A DNA stretch of 64,000 bases from NCBI RefSeq assembly GCF_007995155.1, contig NZ_CP042593.1:1034001-1098000 (forward strand). Reading direction: 5' to 3'. Positions 42,244-49,890 of this stretch are shown piece after piece (position 1 is the first letter of the stretch; the number at the start of each line of letters is the position of its first letter). The position numbers and the translations under genes were made by a program. A model generated the notes under the pieces. It was not told where the DNA came from, did no database searches, and saw only the letters and a program-made list of their open reading frames with translations. Source of the stretch: Cytobacillus dafuensis. Its GTDB lineage: Bacteria; Bacillota; Bacilli; Bacillales; Cytobacillaceae.

Positions 42244-43602
42244 ATGAATGTTCAGGAATTCCAGCAAAGATTATTTGGACTTGCAGAGCAGCATGGCTTT
42301 AATGATGTGGAAATTTACTTTGAGCGGGAAGAAAAATTTGGCTGCGCCTTGTTCAAAGGAGAAATCGATTCCTACGAAACATCTGAAGTAGCAGGGGCAT
42401 CATTCCGTGGTCTTTTTAATGGGAAAATGGGGTATGCGTTTACAGAAAAATTAGACGAAGACACCATACAATTTCTTGTTGAAAATGCAAAAGAAAATTC
42501 TCAATTTATAGAAGAAGAAGTACAGGAAGATATTTTTTCCGGAAGTGAGACCTATCATGAAGGCAGCTTTTATTCTTCTGAACTAGCAAAAGTAACAATT
42601 CCGGAAAAGATCACTTTATTTAAAGAAATCGAGAAGCATATTTATGAGTATGATGAAAGAGTAACGGGAACGGATTATTTTATACTCGAAAGTGCTGATT
42701 CAGAGCGTTTTATCATGAATAGCAAGGGACTTTCGCTTAAAGGGAAACATAATTATATCGGGATGTATATTTCTGTTGTTGTTAAGCAAGGAGAAGAAAC
42801 GAAAACTGGTATGTATATTAAGATGACAAGAGATTTCTCTTCCTTTGTTCCCGAAGAAATTGCAAAGTATGCTGTGGAAGAGGCTCTATCAAAGTTGAAC
42901 GCTCAGTCAGCTGAGAGCAAGCGCTATCCTGTTTTATTGAGAAATGATGCAGCAGCTAGTTTACTTCAAACCTTCTCGCCTATTTTTTCTGCAGAATACG
43001 CACAAAAGGGTCAATCGCTTTTAAGAGATAAGGTAGGAGAAGTAATTGCTGCGGAAGAATTACAAATAGTAGATGATCCATTTTTAGAAGATGGGCTTTT
43101 CAGCAGTACGTTTGATAGTGAAGGTGTAGCAACAGTAAAAAAGGAAATTGTGAAGAACGGAAAGTTGATTACTTTGCTTCATAATCGCAAAACAGCTGAG
43201 AAGGCTGGACTAGAAACTACAGGGAATGCTTATAAATCTTCCTATAAAGGGTCTTTGACGGTATCTCCATCAAATTTATATGTCATCCCTTCAAATAAAG
43301 GCTATGAAGAACTCATTAGTTCTATAAGAGAGGGCATCATCGTTACGGATTTAGCAGGATTACATTCAGGAGCTGACTTTGTTTCCGGTAACTTCTCTTT
43401 AGCTGCAAATGGATTTTTTGTTAAAGAAGGAAAAATTCAAAACGCGGTTAAACAAATGACGATTGCCGGTAATTTCTACGATGTATTAAATAACATTGAG
43501 GAAATTGGCTCTGACTTGGAGTTTTCGATGAACTTTGTTGCGCCAGGCTATATTGGTTCCCCTTCGCTATTAATTAAAGAGTTAGCTGTAACAGTCGAAT
43601 AG
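42244..43602 (+). CDS. tldE: TldE/PmbA-type subunit
   Basis: 452 residues from ATG 42244, one base after the tldD stop, with GGAGGCTGAATAAG as RBS. It resembles TldD in fold but lacks the HExxxH motif, as expected for the TldE/PmbA subunit that completes the active site cavity. Recognisable pieces are NYIGMYISVV, FDSEGVATVKKEIV and LHSGADFVSGNFSLAANGFF. Forms an operon with tldD. Directly after the stop a 52-bp tandem hairpin array begins, whose first unit can act as the terminator. Confidence 0.92.
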   Translation: MNVQEFQQRLFGLAEQHGFNDVEIYFEREEKFGCALFKGEIDSYETSEVAGASFRGLFNGKMGYAFTEKLDEDTIQFLVENAKENSQFIEEEVQEDIFSGSETYHEGSFYSSELAKVTIPEKITLFKEIEKHIYEYDERVTGTDYFILESADSERFIMNSKGLSLKGKHNYIGMYISVVVKQGEETKTGMYIKMTRDFSSFVPEEIAKYAVEEALSKLNAQSAESKRYPVLLRNDAAASLLQTFSPIFSAEYAQKGQSLLRDKVGEVIAAEELQIVDDPFLEDGLFSSTFDSEGVATVKKEIVKNGKLITLLHNRKTAEKAGLETTGNAYKSSYKGSLTVSPSNLYVIPSNKGYEELISSIREGIIVTDLAGLHSGADFVSGNFSLAANGFFVKEGKIQNAVKQMTIAGNFYDVLNNIEEIGSDLEFSMNFVAPGYIGSPSLLIKELAVTVE

Positions 43603-43611
43603 CTTAAAAAG

Positions 43612-43950
43612 TGTGGTCTCATAACCTTCATGAGACCACATTTAGTTAATTTCATTTGGAAAGTGGTCACATAAACCTTTTATGAGACCACTTGAAGCTA
43701 AAATCAATTGGGTAAAGGTCACATAAACCTTTCATGAGGCCAAATGAAGCTAAAATCAAGTGGGTAATGGTCACATAAACCTTTCATGAGACCAAATGAA
43801 GCTAAAATCTATTGGGGGATGGTCTCATAAGCCTTTTATGAGACCAAATGAAGCTAAAATCTATTGGGGGATGGTCACATAAACCTTCCATGAGACCATA
43901 TTAAGCTAATATACCTTGAGGACTGGTCTTATAAACCTTCCTTTTAGCAA
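43612..43950 (+). repeat. Tandem array of seven 52-bp hairpin units
   Basis: Units begin with GGTC at 43615, 43665, 43717, 43769, 43821, 43873 and 43925, so the period is 52 bp (50 for the first). Each unit has a hairpin of the form GGTCWCATAA-CCTT-NATGAGACC, then a linker AAATGAAGCTAAAATC and TTGGG. Units 1 and 5 have perfect 8-10 bp stems; others carry one mismatch (A for T at position 5). The seventh is truncated. The period is not a multiple of three and no reading frame runs through it. A further stem (CATAAGTCG / CGACTTTGTG, about 43964-43991) follows. Confidence 0.9.
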
Positions 43951-44097
43951 AAAAGCAGGGACCACATAAGTCGATTTTTGCGACTTTGTGATGCCCCTTC
44001 TTATGTATTCGGAATATAAGGGTTTTTAAGATAACCTCGTCTTTATATTATAACAATAAATACCATCCCGATATTGACTGAAAAGGTGTGTATGCAA

Positions 44098-44637
44098 ATG
44101 GAAATTTTAAACGCAGAACAATTTTTTTTACGTTCACTTACTTTGGAAGATGCTGAAAAGGTAGAGGAATATGCAAGTGATTATGATGTGGCAAAAACAA
44201 CTTTAAATATTCCACATCCCTATCCAAAGGGTTCTGCAAAGGAGTTTATTGCTAATATTTTGGAGGCTGAAAAAGAAGGAAGAGTCATCACATATGCCAT
44301 TGTCCTTAAGGAGGATCATGACTTAATTGGCCTTATCAGTATTCGGCCTGTTATGGAGCATCGTCGCGGCGAGCTTGGCTATTGGATTGGAAAGCCATTT
44401 TGGGGAAAGGGCTATGGAACGGAAGCAGCAAAATTATTAATCAAATATGGATTTGATATTTTAAACTTAAATCGAATTTATGCTGCTGCTTTTACAGACA
44501 ATCCAGGCTCATGGAGAATCATGGAGAAATGTGGAATGAAGCATGAAGGGATTTTACGCAACCATATTCTTAAAGAAGATAAACCAATCGATTTAACGTT
44601 TTACAGTATATTAAAAGAAGAGTATATGAATTTGTAG
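44098..44637 (+). CDS. RimJ/RimL-type GNAT acetyltransferase
   Basis: 179 residues from ATG 44098, nine bases after AAGGTG; upstream in-frame starts at 44074 (TTG) and 44092 (ATG) have poorer spacing. It matches Acetyltransf_3 proteins: FFLRSLTLEDAEKVEEYA at the start, RRGELGYWIGKPFWGKGYGTEA (split features: G-Y-W-I-G and G-K-G-Y-G-T) and NPGSWRIMEKCGMKHEG near the end. Relatives acetylate ribosomal protein N-termini or small amines; target unknown. Confidence 0.88.
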   Translation: MEILNAEQFFLRSLTLEDAEKVEEYASDYDVAKTTLNIPHPYPKGSAKEFIANILEAEKEGRVITYAIVLKEDHDLIGLISIRPVMEHRRGELGYWIGKPFWGKGYGTEAAKLLIKYGFDILNLNRIYAAAFTDNPGSWRIMEKCGMKHEGILRNHILKEDKPIDLTFYSILKEEYMNL

Positions 44638-44746
44638 AATTTAAAGAGCAGTGAAAAGGCTAGAAGAAGTCAAGAAGAAAAAAGATGTTATTTTTACAGA
44701 TCAAAACAATCTAGCAAATGTTAAAATTTTCAATAGAATATAAAAA

Positions 44747-44772
44747 TAGAGTGGATCAAATAATCCACTCTA
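44747..44772. terminator. Bidirectional terminator between GNAT and yetJ
   Basis: TAGAGTGGAT and ATCCACTCTA form a perfect 10-bp stem with a six-base loop between convergent genes; A-rich to the left and partly T-rich to the right. Confidence 0.75.
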
Positions 44773-44808
44773 CTTTCAATGTTTACATATACAACTAGAA
44801 TTAGAATT

Positions 44809-45468
44809 TTAGTCCCTGCTTCCAAGTATTCCGAAAATACGCAGGATATTAATGAATAAGTTAACAAAATCAAGATATAAGTTAAGAGCCATTAAAGGCA
44901 CTTGTTCTGCTGTTACACCATATTGCTTCATACGGTTAAAGTCAAATAGAACGTAACCGCTAAATACTAATACCCCAATAAATGAGAAGGCAAGCATACC
45001 TGAAGAACTTAAAGGCCAGATAAGATTAAAGATTGATATGGCAATGAGTGCCAATAAGGCAGCCATTAACATACCGCCTAAGAAAGTTAAATCACGCTTT
45101 GTAGTTGTAGCGTAAATGGCTAGCCCTGTAAATACAGTTGCAGTAGTTGCAAGTGCTAACAGTACAGGCTCTGGACCAATTGTAGTAAGGTAATGTGAAA
45201 CAATTGGATAAGTTGTTAACCCTGAAATAAAGGTAAAGGCAAATAAGAAGGAATATGACATCGCCTTTTTACGACGAATGATAAACGCAAAGACGAGCAT
45301 TCCGATTTCAAGAAAAACGAGCGGCAGAAACATCGCCGGTGGGACAAAAACACCTGCCATTGTACCGGCAAAGGCAATTCCCAAAGACAAAGCAAAGGTC
45401 CTTAATACGGCTGGTAAATGGCTATTATTATAATTAGCTGTTTGCTGAACATACATTACTTTATTCAC
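44809..45468 (-). CDS. yetJ: Bax inhibitor-1 family membrane protein (YetJ-like)
   Basis: 219 residues with seven hydrophobic helices. The C-terminal signature VLFDFNRM and ALNLYLDFVNLFINILRIFG are the conserved BI-1 segments; the paired Asp residues there form the pH-sensitive latch seen in B. subtilis YetJ, a calcium-leak channel. An alternative start (ATG, residue 5) is equally possible. The adjacent gene is the mechanosensitive channel MscL, in the same orientation 60 bases upstream, so the two may be co-transcribed. Confidence 0.92.
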   Translation of the reverse strand: MNKVMYVQQTANYNNSHLPAVLRTFALSLGIAFAGTMAGVFVPPAMFLPLVFLEIGMLVFAFIIRRKKAMSYSFLFAFTFISGLTTYPIVSHYLTTIGPEPVLLALATTATVFTGLAIYATTTKRDLTFLGGMLMAALLALIAISIFNLIWPLSSSGMLAFSFIGVLVFSGYVLFDFNRMKQYGVTAEQVPLMALNLYLDFVNLFINILRIFGILGSRD

Positions 45469-45529
45469 CTCATCAAGATATGTCTATATATATTTATACG
45501 ATTGTCCATAAAAAGAGTTTCATAAAATT

Positions 45530-45907
45530 TTATTTTTCTTTTAATAAATCTCTTATTTCAGTAAGAAGAGCTTCCGTTTTATCCACTACGACTGGTGCAG
45601 GCTTTGGTTCTTCCTTCTTATTAAAGTGCTTATTAATGATCCTTATGAAAATAAAAATTGAAAAAGCTATGATGAGGAAGTCAAGAATGCTTTGAGCAAA
45701 TGCCCCGATATTTATTTCTGCTTTGCCAACTGTGATGACAAGCTGTTTGGTCAAATCTATTCCGCCAAGAAGTATACCTGTAAGAGGCACGATAATATTT
45801 TCAACCAAAGAGGTGACAATTTTGCCGAATGCTCCTCCAATAACAACCCCAACAGCGAGATCTAATACATTTCCTTTAAATGCGAATTTCTTAAAATCAC
45901 TCCACAT
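45530..45907 (-). CDS. mscL: Large-conductance mechanosensitive channel
   Basis: 125 residues from ATG 45907, giving the canonical opening [20 protein letters not shown]; the longer frame has eight extra untypical residues. TM1 (about 14-40, [20 protein letters not shown]) holds the gating constriction, TM2 spans about 68-92, and a charged C-terminal helix ends [12 protein letters not shown]. It opens under membrane tension to release solutes during hypo-osmotic shock. GGAAGGTG lies about 12 bases upstream. Confidence 0.95.
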   Translation of the reverse strand: MWSDFKKFAFKGNVLDLAVGVVIGGAFGKIVTSLVENIIVPLTGILLGGIDLTKQLVITVGKAEINIGAFAQSILDFLIIAFSIFIFIRIINKHFNKKEEPKPAPVVVDKTEALLTEIRDLLKEK

Positions 45908-45986
45908 AGGATACAAACACCTTCCATTCAAAATTATCGTTAATTATACTATTATGATAGGGGAAAATGCTAGATAATAGTATCTT

Positions 45987-46147
45987 TTTTATCGCAGATT
46001 AACGGGCTGTAAGACCCCCACTTCAAGAAGTTGAGCTAAGAAAAAATTTCTAAGTGGGGGATCAACAGCCCGTAAATGCCCGATTGGTTCAACTAACAAT
46101 CAGTGGGGGATGAAGGAAAACCCCCACTGATTGAAGTTTCACTTTAT
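45987..46147 (+). repeat. Class-2 two-hairpin repeat, copy 3
   Basis: Same architecture as copy 2. The outer stem reads GGGCTGT / ACAGCCC where copies 1-2 read GGGCAGT / ACTGCCC, and the second stem reads CAATCAG / CTGATTG where they read CCATCAG / CTGATGG: two compensatory base-pair changes. It is preceded by ATACTATTAT / ATAATAGTAT (45946-45983), a separate 10-bp stem. Confidence 0.9.
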
Positions 46148-46186
46148 AGAATTTTCAACTTTTTTTGAGTTTGAGCATGGTATTAT

Positions 46187-46362
46187 CTAGCTCCAGCGCC
46201 TACCCCCGACGTACAGGACGTACTAGTGTCGACAATGCGACAGGACGTCGCGTTTTTGTCGACCTCGAGGTCATAAGCCAGTCCGCCAAGAAGGTTAAAG
46301 AACAACCTTCCTGTTGGCCTGTCTTATGCTTGTCGGGGGTGATCAAGGCTCTTACGCTTTTA
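46187..46362 (-). ncRNA. Class-3 multi-branched repeat resembling the Bacillaceae-1 RNA motif
   Basis: Outer stem CCCCCGAC (46203-46210) / GTCGGGGG (46332-46339). Inside it are GTAC-AGGAC-GTAC, then GTCGAC...GCGAC-AGGAC-GTCGC...GTCGAC, then a long stem CATAAG...CTTATG with AAGGTT/AACCTT. Read on the minus strand both small loops are GUCCU, fitting the RUCCU terminal-loop consensus that I remember for Bacillaceae-1 RNAs (Weinberg et al.). Similar elements are dispersed in many Bacillus genomes. Strand and identity are inferred. Confidence 0.55.
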
Positions 46363-46428
46363 TTTTTTCTATGCAAAATTTTGATGTTTTTATACAATAC
46401 TAAAGGAAGGTAAATAAAGGAGGATAAA

Positions 46429-46719
46429 ATGAAGAAAAATAAGAAAAAAGATCCTCGCTTTAAAATAGCTGAAAAAGAAGCGTGGATCGGAATCGGATTA
46501 GTTCTATTTAATTTTATTTGGTGGTTTGGCTTTGCTTACGGAATGGGATCAGAGCCAGTTGAAAACTATCAATTCATCTTAGGATTGCCCGAGTGGTTTT
46601 TCTATAGCTGTGTAGTAGGATTTGTCGTTATGGTTATCCTCGTCATTATTGTCGTGAAATTTTTCTTTAAGGATGTCCCATTTGATGAAGAAAAAGAAGG
46701 GGGGACACCGAAGCAATGA
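46429..46719 (+). CDS. yhdT: YhdT-family small membrane protein (DUF997)
   Basis: 96 residues with two membrane helices (about 20-40 and 60-85) and the conserved EAWIG and WWFGFAYGMG segments of DUF997/YhdT. In many bacteria yhdT precedes panF, and the small protein may assist the symporter. AAAGGAGGATAAA precedes the ATG, and the stop overlaps the panF start by four bases. A class-3 repeat lies just upstream. Confidence 0.9.
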   Translation: MKKNKKKDPRFKIAEKEAWIGIGLVLFNFIWWFGFAYGMGSEPVENYQFILGLPEWFFYSCVVGFVVMVILVIIVVKFFFKDVPFDEEKEGGTPKQ

Positions 46720-48164
46720 ACTGGCAAGTCATCACTCCATTAATTATCTTTTTGGTTCTTATATTTATTGTAGGTTTTTGGGCAAGTAAGCAAATGAATA
46801 AATCCAATTCGTTTCTTCAAGAATATTTCCTTGGTGGGAGAGAGCTTGGCGGATTTATTTTAGCGATGACGATGATGGCGACATATGGAAGTGCCAGCAG
46901 TTTTATTGGCGGACCAGGTGTAGCTTATACACAAGGGCTTGGCTGGGTACTGCTTGCTATGTCCCAGGTTGTAACGGGATATTTCGTCCTTATGGTTCTA
47001 GGGAAAAAGTTTGCCATTACTGCTAGAAAGTATCAAGCAATCACATTAATTGATTTTTTAAAGGAACGATACAAAAGTAAGTGGGTTGTGTTGTTGTCTG
47101 CTTTCAGCATTATCATCTTCCTCTTTTCAGCGATGGCTGCTCAGTGGGTTGGTGGAGCAAGACTGATTGAATCCCTTACAGGACTTAGTTATAGCTCAGC
47201 GCTGTTTATTTTTGCTATTTCTGTAATGGTGTATGTAATTATTGGTGGTTTTCGTGCGGTTGCCTTAACAGATGCGGTTCAAGGTGTGATCATGTTTATT
47301 GGTACTCTCATTTTACTGGTAGCTGTTATTATTGCAGGTGGGGGAATACCAAATATAATAAATGATCTTATAGCAGAAAATCCTAATTTAATTAGTCCCT
47401 ATGGATTCGATAGAGGACTGACTCCATTGTACGTATCGTCATTTTGGGTTTTAGTAGGTGTCGGTGTTGTTGGGCTTCCACAAGTAACCGTTAGAGCGAT
47501 GTCCTATAAAAATTCAAAAGCAATGCATAGGGCAATCATTATTGGCACAATTGTTGTTGGATTCATTATGCTTGGTATGCATTTAATTGGCGTTTTTGCT
47601 CGTCCAATTCTTCCAGGAATTGAGGTAGGCGATAAGGTTATGCCGCTTATTGCTCTTGAAGTATTGCCACCATGGCTTGCCGGGGTTGTATTAGCAGCTC
47701 CGATGGCAGCCATTATGTCTACTGTAGATTCCTTATTGCTTCTTGTTAGCTCGGCTGTTGTAAAGGATGTATATATCAATTATATAAAACCAGATGCAGA
47801 AGAGAATACGATAAAGAAAATGAGTTTTGGTGTGACGACAATTTTAGGGATCCTTGTATTTTTAATGGCCCTTAGCCCGCCAGATCTGATCATTTGGCTG
47901 AATTTATTTTCATTTGGCGGGTTGGAAGCTGCCTTTATTTGGCCAGTTGTACTGGGATTATACTGGGGGAAAGGCAATAAATTTGGTGCCATATCATCCA
48001 TGGTTATTGGGATAGGATCCTATATCATATTTCACTTGTATTATCCAAATCTCTTCGGCATGCACACGGTCGTCCTTCCAGTTATTTTATCATTGATTTC
48101 GTTTATTATCGTTAGTATATTGACTAGTAATAAGATTAAAGAAGAAGCTGATCTACAATATTGA
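46716..48164 (+). CDS. panF: Sodium/pantothenate symporter
   Basis: 482 residues, about thirteen membrane helices, sodium:solute symporter family. Recognisable parts: LQEYFLGGRELGGFILAMTM near 32-52, TYGSASSFIGGPG near 57-69 (Na+/substrate region), and PMAAIMSTVDSLLLLVSSAVVKD later. The pairing with yhdT supports PanF (pantothenate uptake for coenzyme A synthesis) over other SSS members. The terminator downstream appears to have been split by an IS3-family element. Confidence 0.9.
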   Translation: MNWQVITPLIIFLVLIFIVGFWASKQMNKSNSFLQEYFLGGRELGGFILAMTMMATYGSASSFIGGPGVAYTQGLGWVLLAMSQVVTGYFVLMVLGKKFAITARKYQAITLIDFLKERYKSKWVVLLSAFSIIIFLFSAMAAQWVGGARLIESLTGLSYSSALFIFAISVMVYVIIGGFRAVALTDAVQGVIMFIGTLILLVAVIIAGGGIPNIINDLIAENPNLISPYGFDRGLTPLYVSSFWVLVGVGVVGLPQVTVRAMSYKNSKAMHRAIIIGTIVVGFIMLGMHLIGVFARPILPGIEVGDKVMPLIALEVLPPWLAGVVLAAPMAAIMSTVDSLLLLVSSAVVKDVYINYIKPDAEENTIKKMSFGVTTILGILVFLMALSPPDLIIWLNLFSFGGLEAAFIWPVVLGLYWGKGNKFGAISSMVIGIGSYIIFHLYYPNLFGMHTVVLPVILSLISFIIVSILTSNKIKEEADLQY

Positions 48165-48228
48165 TTAAGTAAAGAGCAAGTTCCATTATAAAGTGTACCC
48201 CTTGTAAAGGACATTTTTAAAAAAAGGC

Positions 48229-49107
48229 TTAAGCTGCCTGAAGAAGATGATCTCTGTATTGCACAGGGGTCATCTTTTTTCTATTCCATTGATATCGGGT
48301 ATGGTTGTAGTGACGAATATATTTGTTTATCTCTCGTTGAAGCTCCTCAAGTGATTTACATGCTTTGATGTTCACTTCGTCTTTAAGGTGACCAAAGAAG
48401 GACTCGATTGGCGCATTGTCCCAACAGTTTCCTTTCCTAGACATAGACTGGCGTAGTCCTAGTTTCTTAACGTATTTTTGAAAGTCTGGGTGCGTATAAT
48501 GAGTGCCCTGATCGGAGTGGATGAGGGCATCTTCAGCCTTCTTAAACCATCGGTTTTTCTCTAGTTTGTACAAGGTATTGGTGGCTAAATCCATCGTAAT
48601 TCGACTAGACATATGATGTGCTAACACTTCGCCTGTAGAACCATCTTTGATGACCGACAAATACGCTCTTTGTCCTCCGTGATAATGGAGGTATGTAATA
48701 TCAGTAAGAAGTACTTTTCCAGGAGTATGTTGATCAAATTGGCGGTTTAATAGGTTAGGAACCACTCGATGTTCCTGAGTTGCCTTTATCATTCTCTTGT
48801 ATGGATTTGCTTTTCGTGCAGGGCAAATAATGTCATACTTTTTCATAATTCTTCGGATTCTCTTTAAATTGTAGACACACTGAAATTGACCCGCCAAGGT
48901 CATCTTAATTTGACGTGCCCCTTTCTTGCGACCTTTAAATCGAAAGGCCTTTAAAATCAATTCTTTTGCCACTTCATCTTTGGATTCCTGTCGTTCTCTC
49001 CGTTCTACGGACTCTGGAGAGAAATAACGATAATAACCGCTGCGTGAAACATCTGCTGTATCGCAAAGGAATTTAACCATATGCTTCAAATTGTATTTTT
49101 CTATCAC
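48229..49107 (-). CDS. IS3-family transposase OrfB (DDE domain)
   Basis: 292 residues counted from GTG 49107, but the frame is open upstream into orfA, and the active product is probably the OrfAB fusion. The rve/DDE catalytic residues are visible: D in LLTDITYLHY, D in ALIHSDQGTHY and E in WDNAPIESFFGHLK, with the HTH_21 segment before them (GARQIKMTL and RIMKKYDI). The catalytic triad is complete, so the element may be active. Expression is inferred to depend on a -1 frameshift at 49176-49182. Confidence 0.93.
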   Translation of the reverse strand: MIEKYNLKHMVKFLCDTADVSRSGYYRYFSPESVERRERQESKDEVAKELILKAFRFKGRKKGARQIKMTLAGQFQCVYNLKRIRRIMKKYDIICPARKANPYKRMIKATQEHRVVPNLLNRQFDQHTPGKVLLTDITYLHYHGGQRAYLSVIKDGSTGEVLAHHMSSRITMDLATNTLYKLEKNRWFKKAEDALIHSDQGTHYTHPDFQKYVKKLGLRQSMSRKGNCWDNAPIESFFGHLKDEVNIKACKSLEELQREINKYIRHYNHTRYQWNRKKMTPVQYRDHLLQAA

Positions 49108-49145
49108 ATATCGAATAAGAACATATCTTTGGCTGATCGGTACTT

Positions 49146-49556
49146 TTACTTCAGCCCCCTTTCGAGCATTCGAATCTTTTTTAAGAGTTCATTTTCAGCC
49201 TCTAATAAGTTCATCTTGGCTTCCAAACGAGCGTATTTTTCTTCCAGGGATAACTCCTTTTCACGTGGTCTCCCAGAGTTCCCTTTCCTCGTATCTTTGA
49301 GACCCAATACGCCATCTTTCTCGAATGCTTTTTTCCAGCGATCCGAAGCTGATTTAATTCTCCGCCACCCTAGAATATCAATGTCAAATCCCGCTTCTTC
49401 AAATATTTGTCTTAAAAATTTCCCACTTCTAAATTCAGCAATATAGTGGTGCTTAAATTCCTCCGAGTAGGTAATCCCTTTTGAACTAACCGAAGTAACA
49501 TAAGGGTTTTTAGATAATATAGCGATCTCTTTCTCTGTAAAAAGCTTTTTAGTCAT
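49146..49556 (-). CDS. IS3-family transposase OrfA (HTH/leucine zipper)
   Basis: 136 residues from ATG 49556 (GGAGACGGAGAATT upstream); an ATG eleven codons earlier is also in frame. It contains a helix-turn-helix (about 30-85, with YSEEFKHHYIAEF and GRPREKELS) and a C-terminal leucine-zipper helix LEAKMNLLEAENELLKKI. The zero frame passes through A-AAA-AAG at 49182-49176, the classical IS3-family slippery heptamer, followed two bases later by the hairpin TTCGA-ATGC-TCGAA. From there the -1 frame is open into orfB. Confidence 0.92.
   Translation of the reverse strand: MTKKLFTEKEIAILSKNPYVTSVSSKGITYSEEFKHHYIAEFRSGKFLRQIFEEAGFDIDILGWRRIKSASDRWKKAFEKDGVLGLKDTRKGNSGRPREKELSLEEKYARLEAKMNLLEAENELLKKIRMLERGLK
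49176..49182 (-). promoter_or_regulatory. Programmed -1 frameshift site (A-AAA-AAG)
   Basis: The heptamer is in register with the orfA zero frame (TTA AAA AAG). A small stem-loop TTCGA / TCGAA follows, and the -1 frame continues without stop into OrfB (K-D-S-N-A-R-K-G-A-E-V-K-V-P-I-S). Confidence 0.85.
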
Positions 49557-49605
49557 AATTCTCCGTCTCCAAATTTCTCTAAATGTCATATTGATTATAC
49601 AAAAA

Positions 49606-49652
49606 GTACCCTATAGAGAGCACTTTTATTAAGTGTCTACTCTATAGGGTAC
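49606..49652 (-). promoter_or_regulatory. Long hairpin at the 5' end of the IS transcription unit
   Basis: GTACCCTATAGAG (49606-49618) and CTCTATAGGGTAC (49640-49652) form a perfect 13-bp stem; CACTT / AAGTG extend it inside. It includes the right IS terminus and lies 50 bases before the OrfA start, so read-through RNA entering the IS would fold here. Confidence 0.6.
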
Positions 49653-49685
49653 ATTTTATTAAGGTTCTTGCTCTTTTTAATTTTG

Positions 49686-49734
49686 TCTGTGTTAAAGCGA
49701 GTGCCTGCAGCGGAAATCAACAGTGAAGTTTAAA
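49686..49734 (+). repeat. Internal-deletion derivative of class-1 repeat (copy D)
   Basis: CTGTGTTAAAGC (left end) is joined to GAGTGCCTGCAGCGGAAATC and AACAGTGAAGTTTAA (right end). About 195 central bases present in copies A-C are missing. It lies next to the right side of the IS3 element. The rest of the 49735-49890 gap shows only A+T-rich sequence. Confidence 0.8.
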
Positions 49735-49890
49735 ATTAATAATCAATAACAGCTATTTAGAAAAGACTTTTTCGAAAAATGGGTATATTGGGAGATTTGT
49801 AGAATAGCTAGCTATTTGTTACACTTTTAACATGCAAAAATAATTTACTAAGAAATATTAAAAATGTTTTTAACCTACTGGGAGATTTTA

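Larger units (their letters stand above)
48171..49676 (-). mobile_element. IS3-family (IS150-like) insertion sequence, apparently in a terminator loop
   Basis: OrfA and OrfB of an IS3-family transposase are read on the minus strand. IS-type ends TGTACCCCTTGTAAAGGACA (48194) and, inverted, TGTACCCTATAGAGTAGACA (ending 49653) bound ~1.46 kb. Outside them AAAGAGCAAG (48171-48180) and CTTGCTCTTT (49667-49676, then TTAA) form a perfect stem with a T-rich tail, which looks like the panF terminator split by the insertion; alternatively these are the outermost IS ends. No clear target duplication is seen at either boundary. Both reading frames are intact. Confidence 0.85.

Noticed and set aside
43612..43950. 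CRISPR array at the 52-bp repeats
   Set aside because: Linkers are near-identical rather than unique, the unit is hairpin plus constant linker, and no cas genes are nearby.
45946..45983. Stem ATACTATTAT/ATAATAGTAT followed by T-run as a terminator
   Set aside because: It would act on the plus strand, where no gene lies upstream; the T-run is the start of the class-2 repeat. It was left as a note only.
46200..46413. Frames of 65 and 82 codons across the class-3 repeat
   Set aside because: They overlap each other on both strands and follow palindromic repeat sequence; no RBS and no family resemblance.
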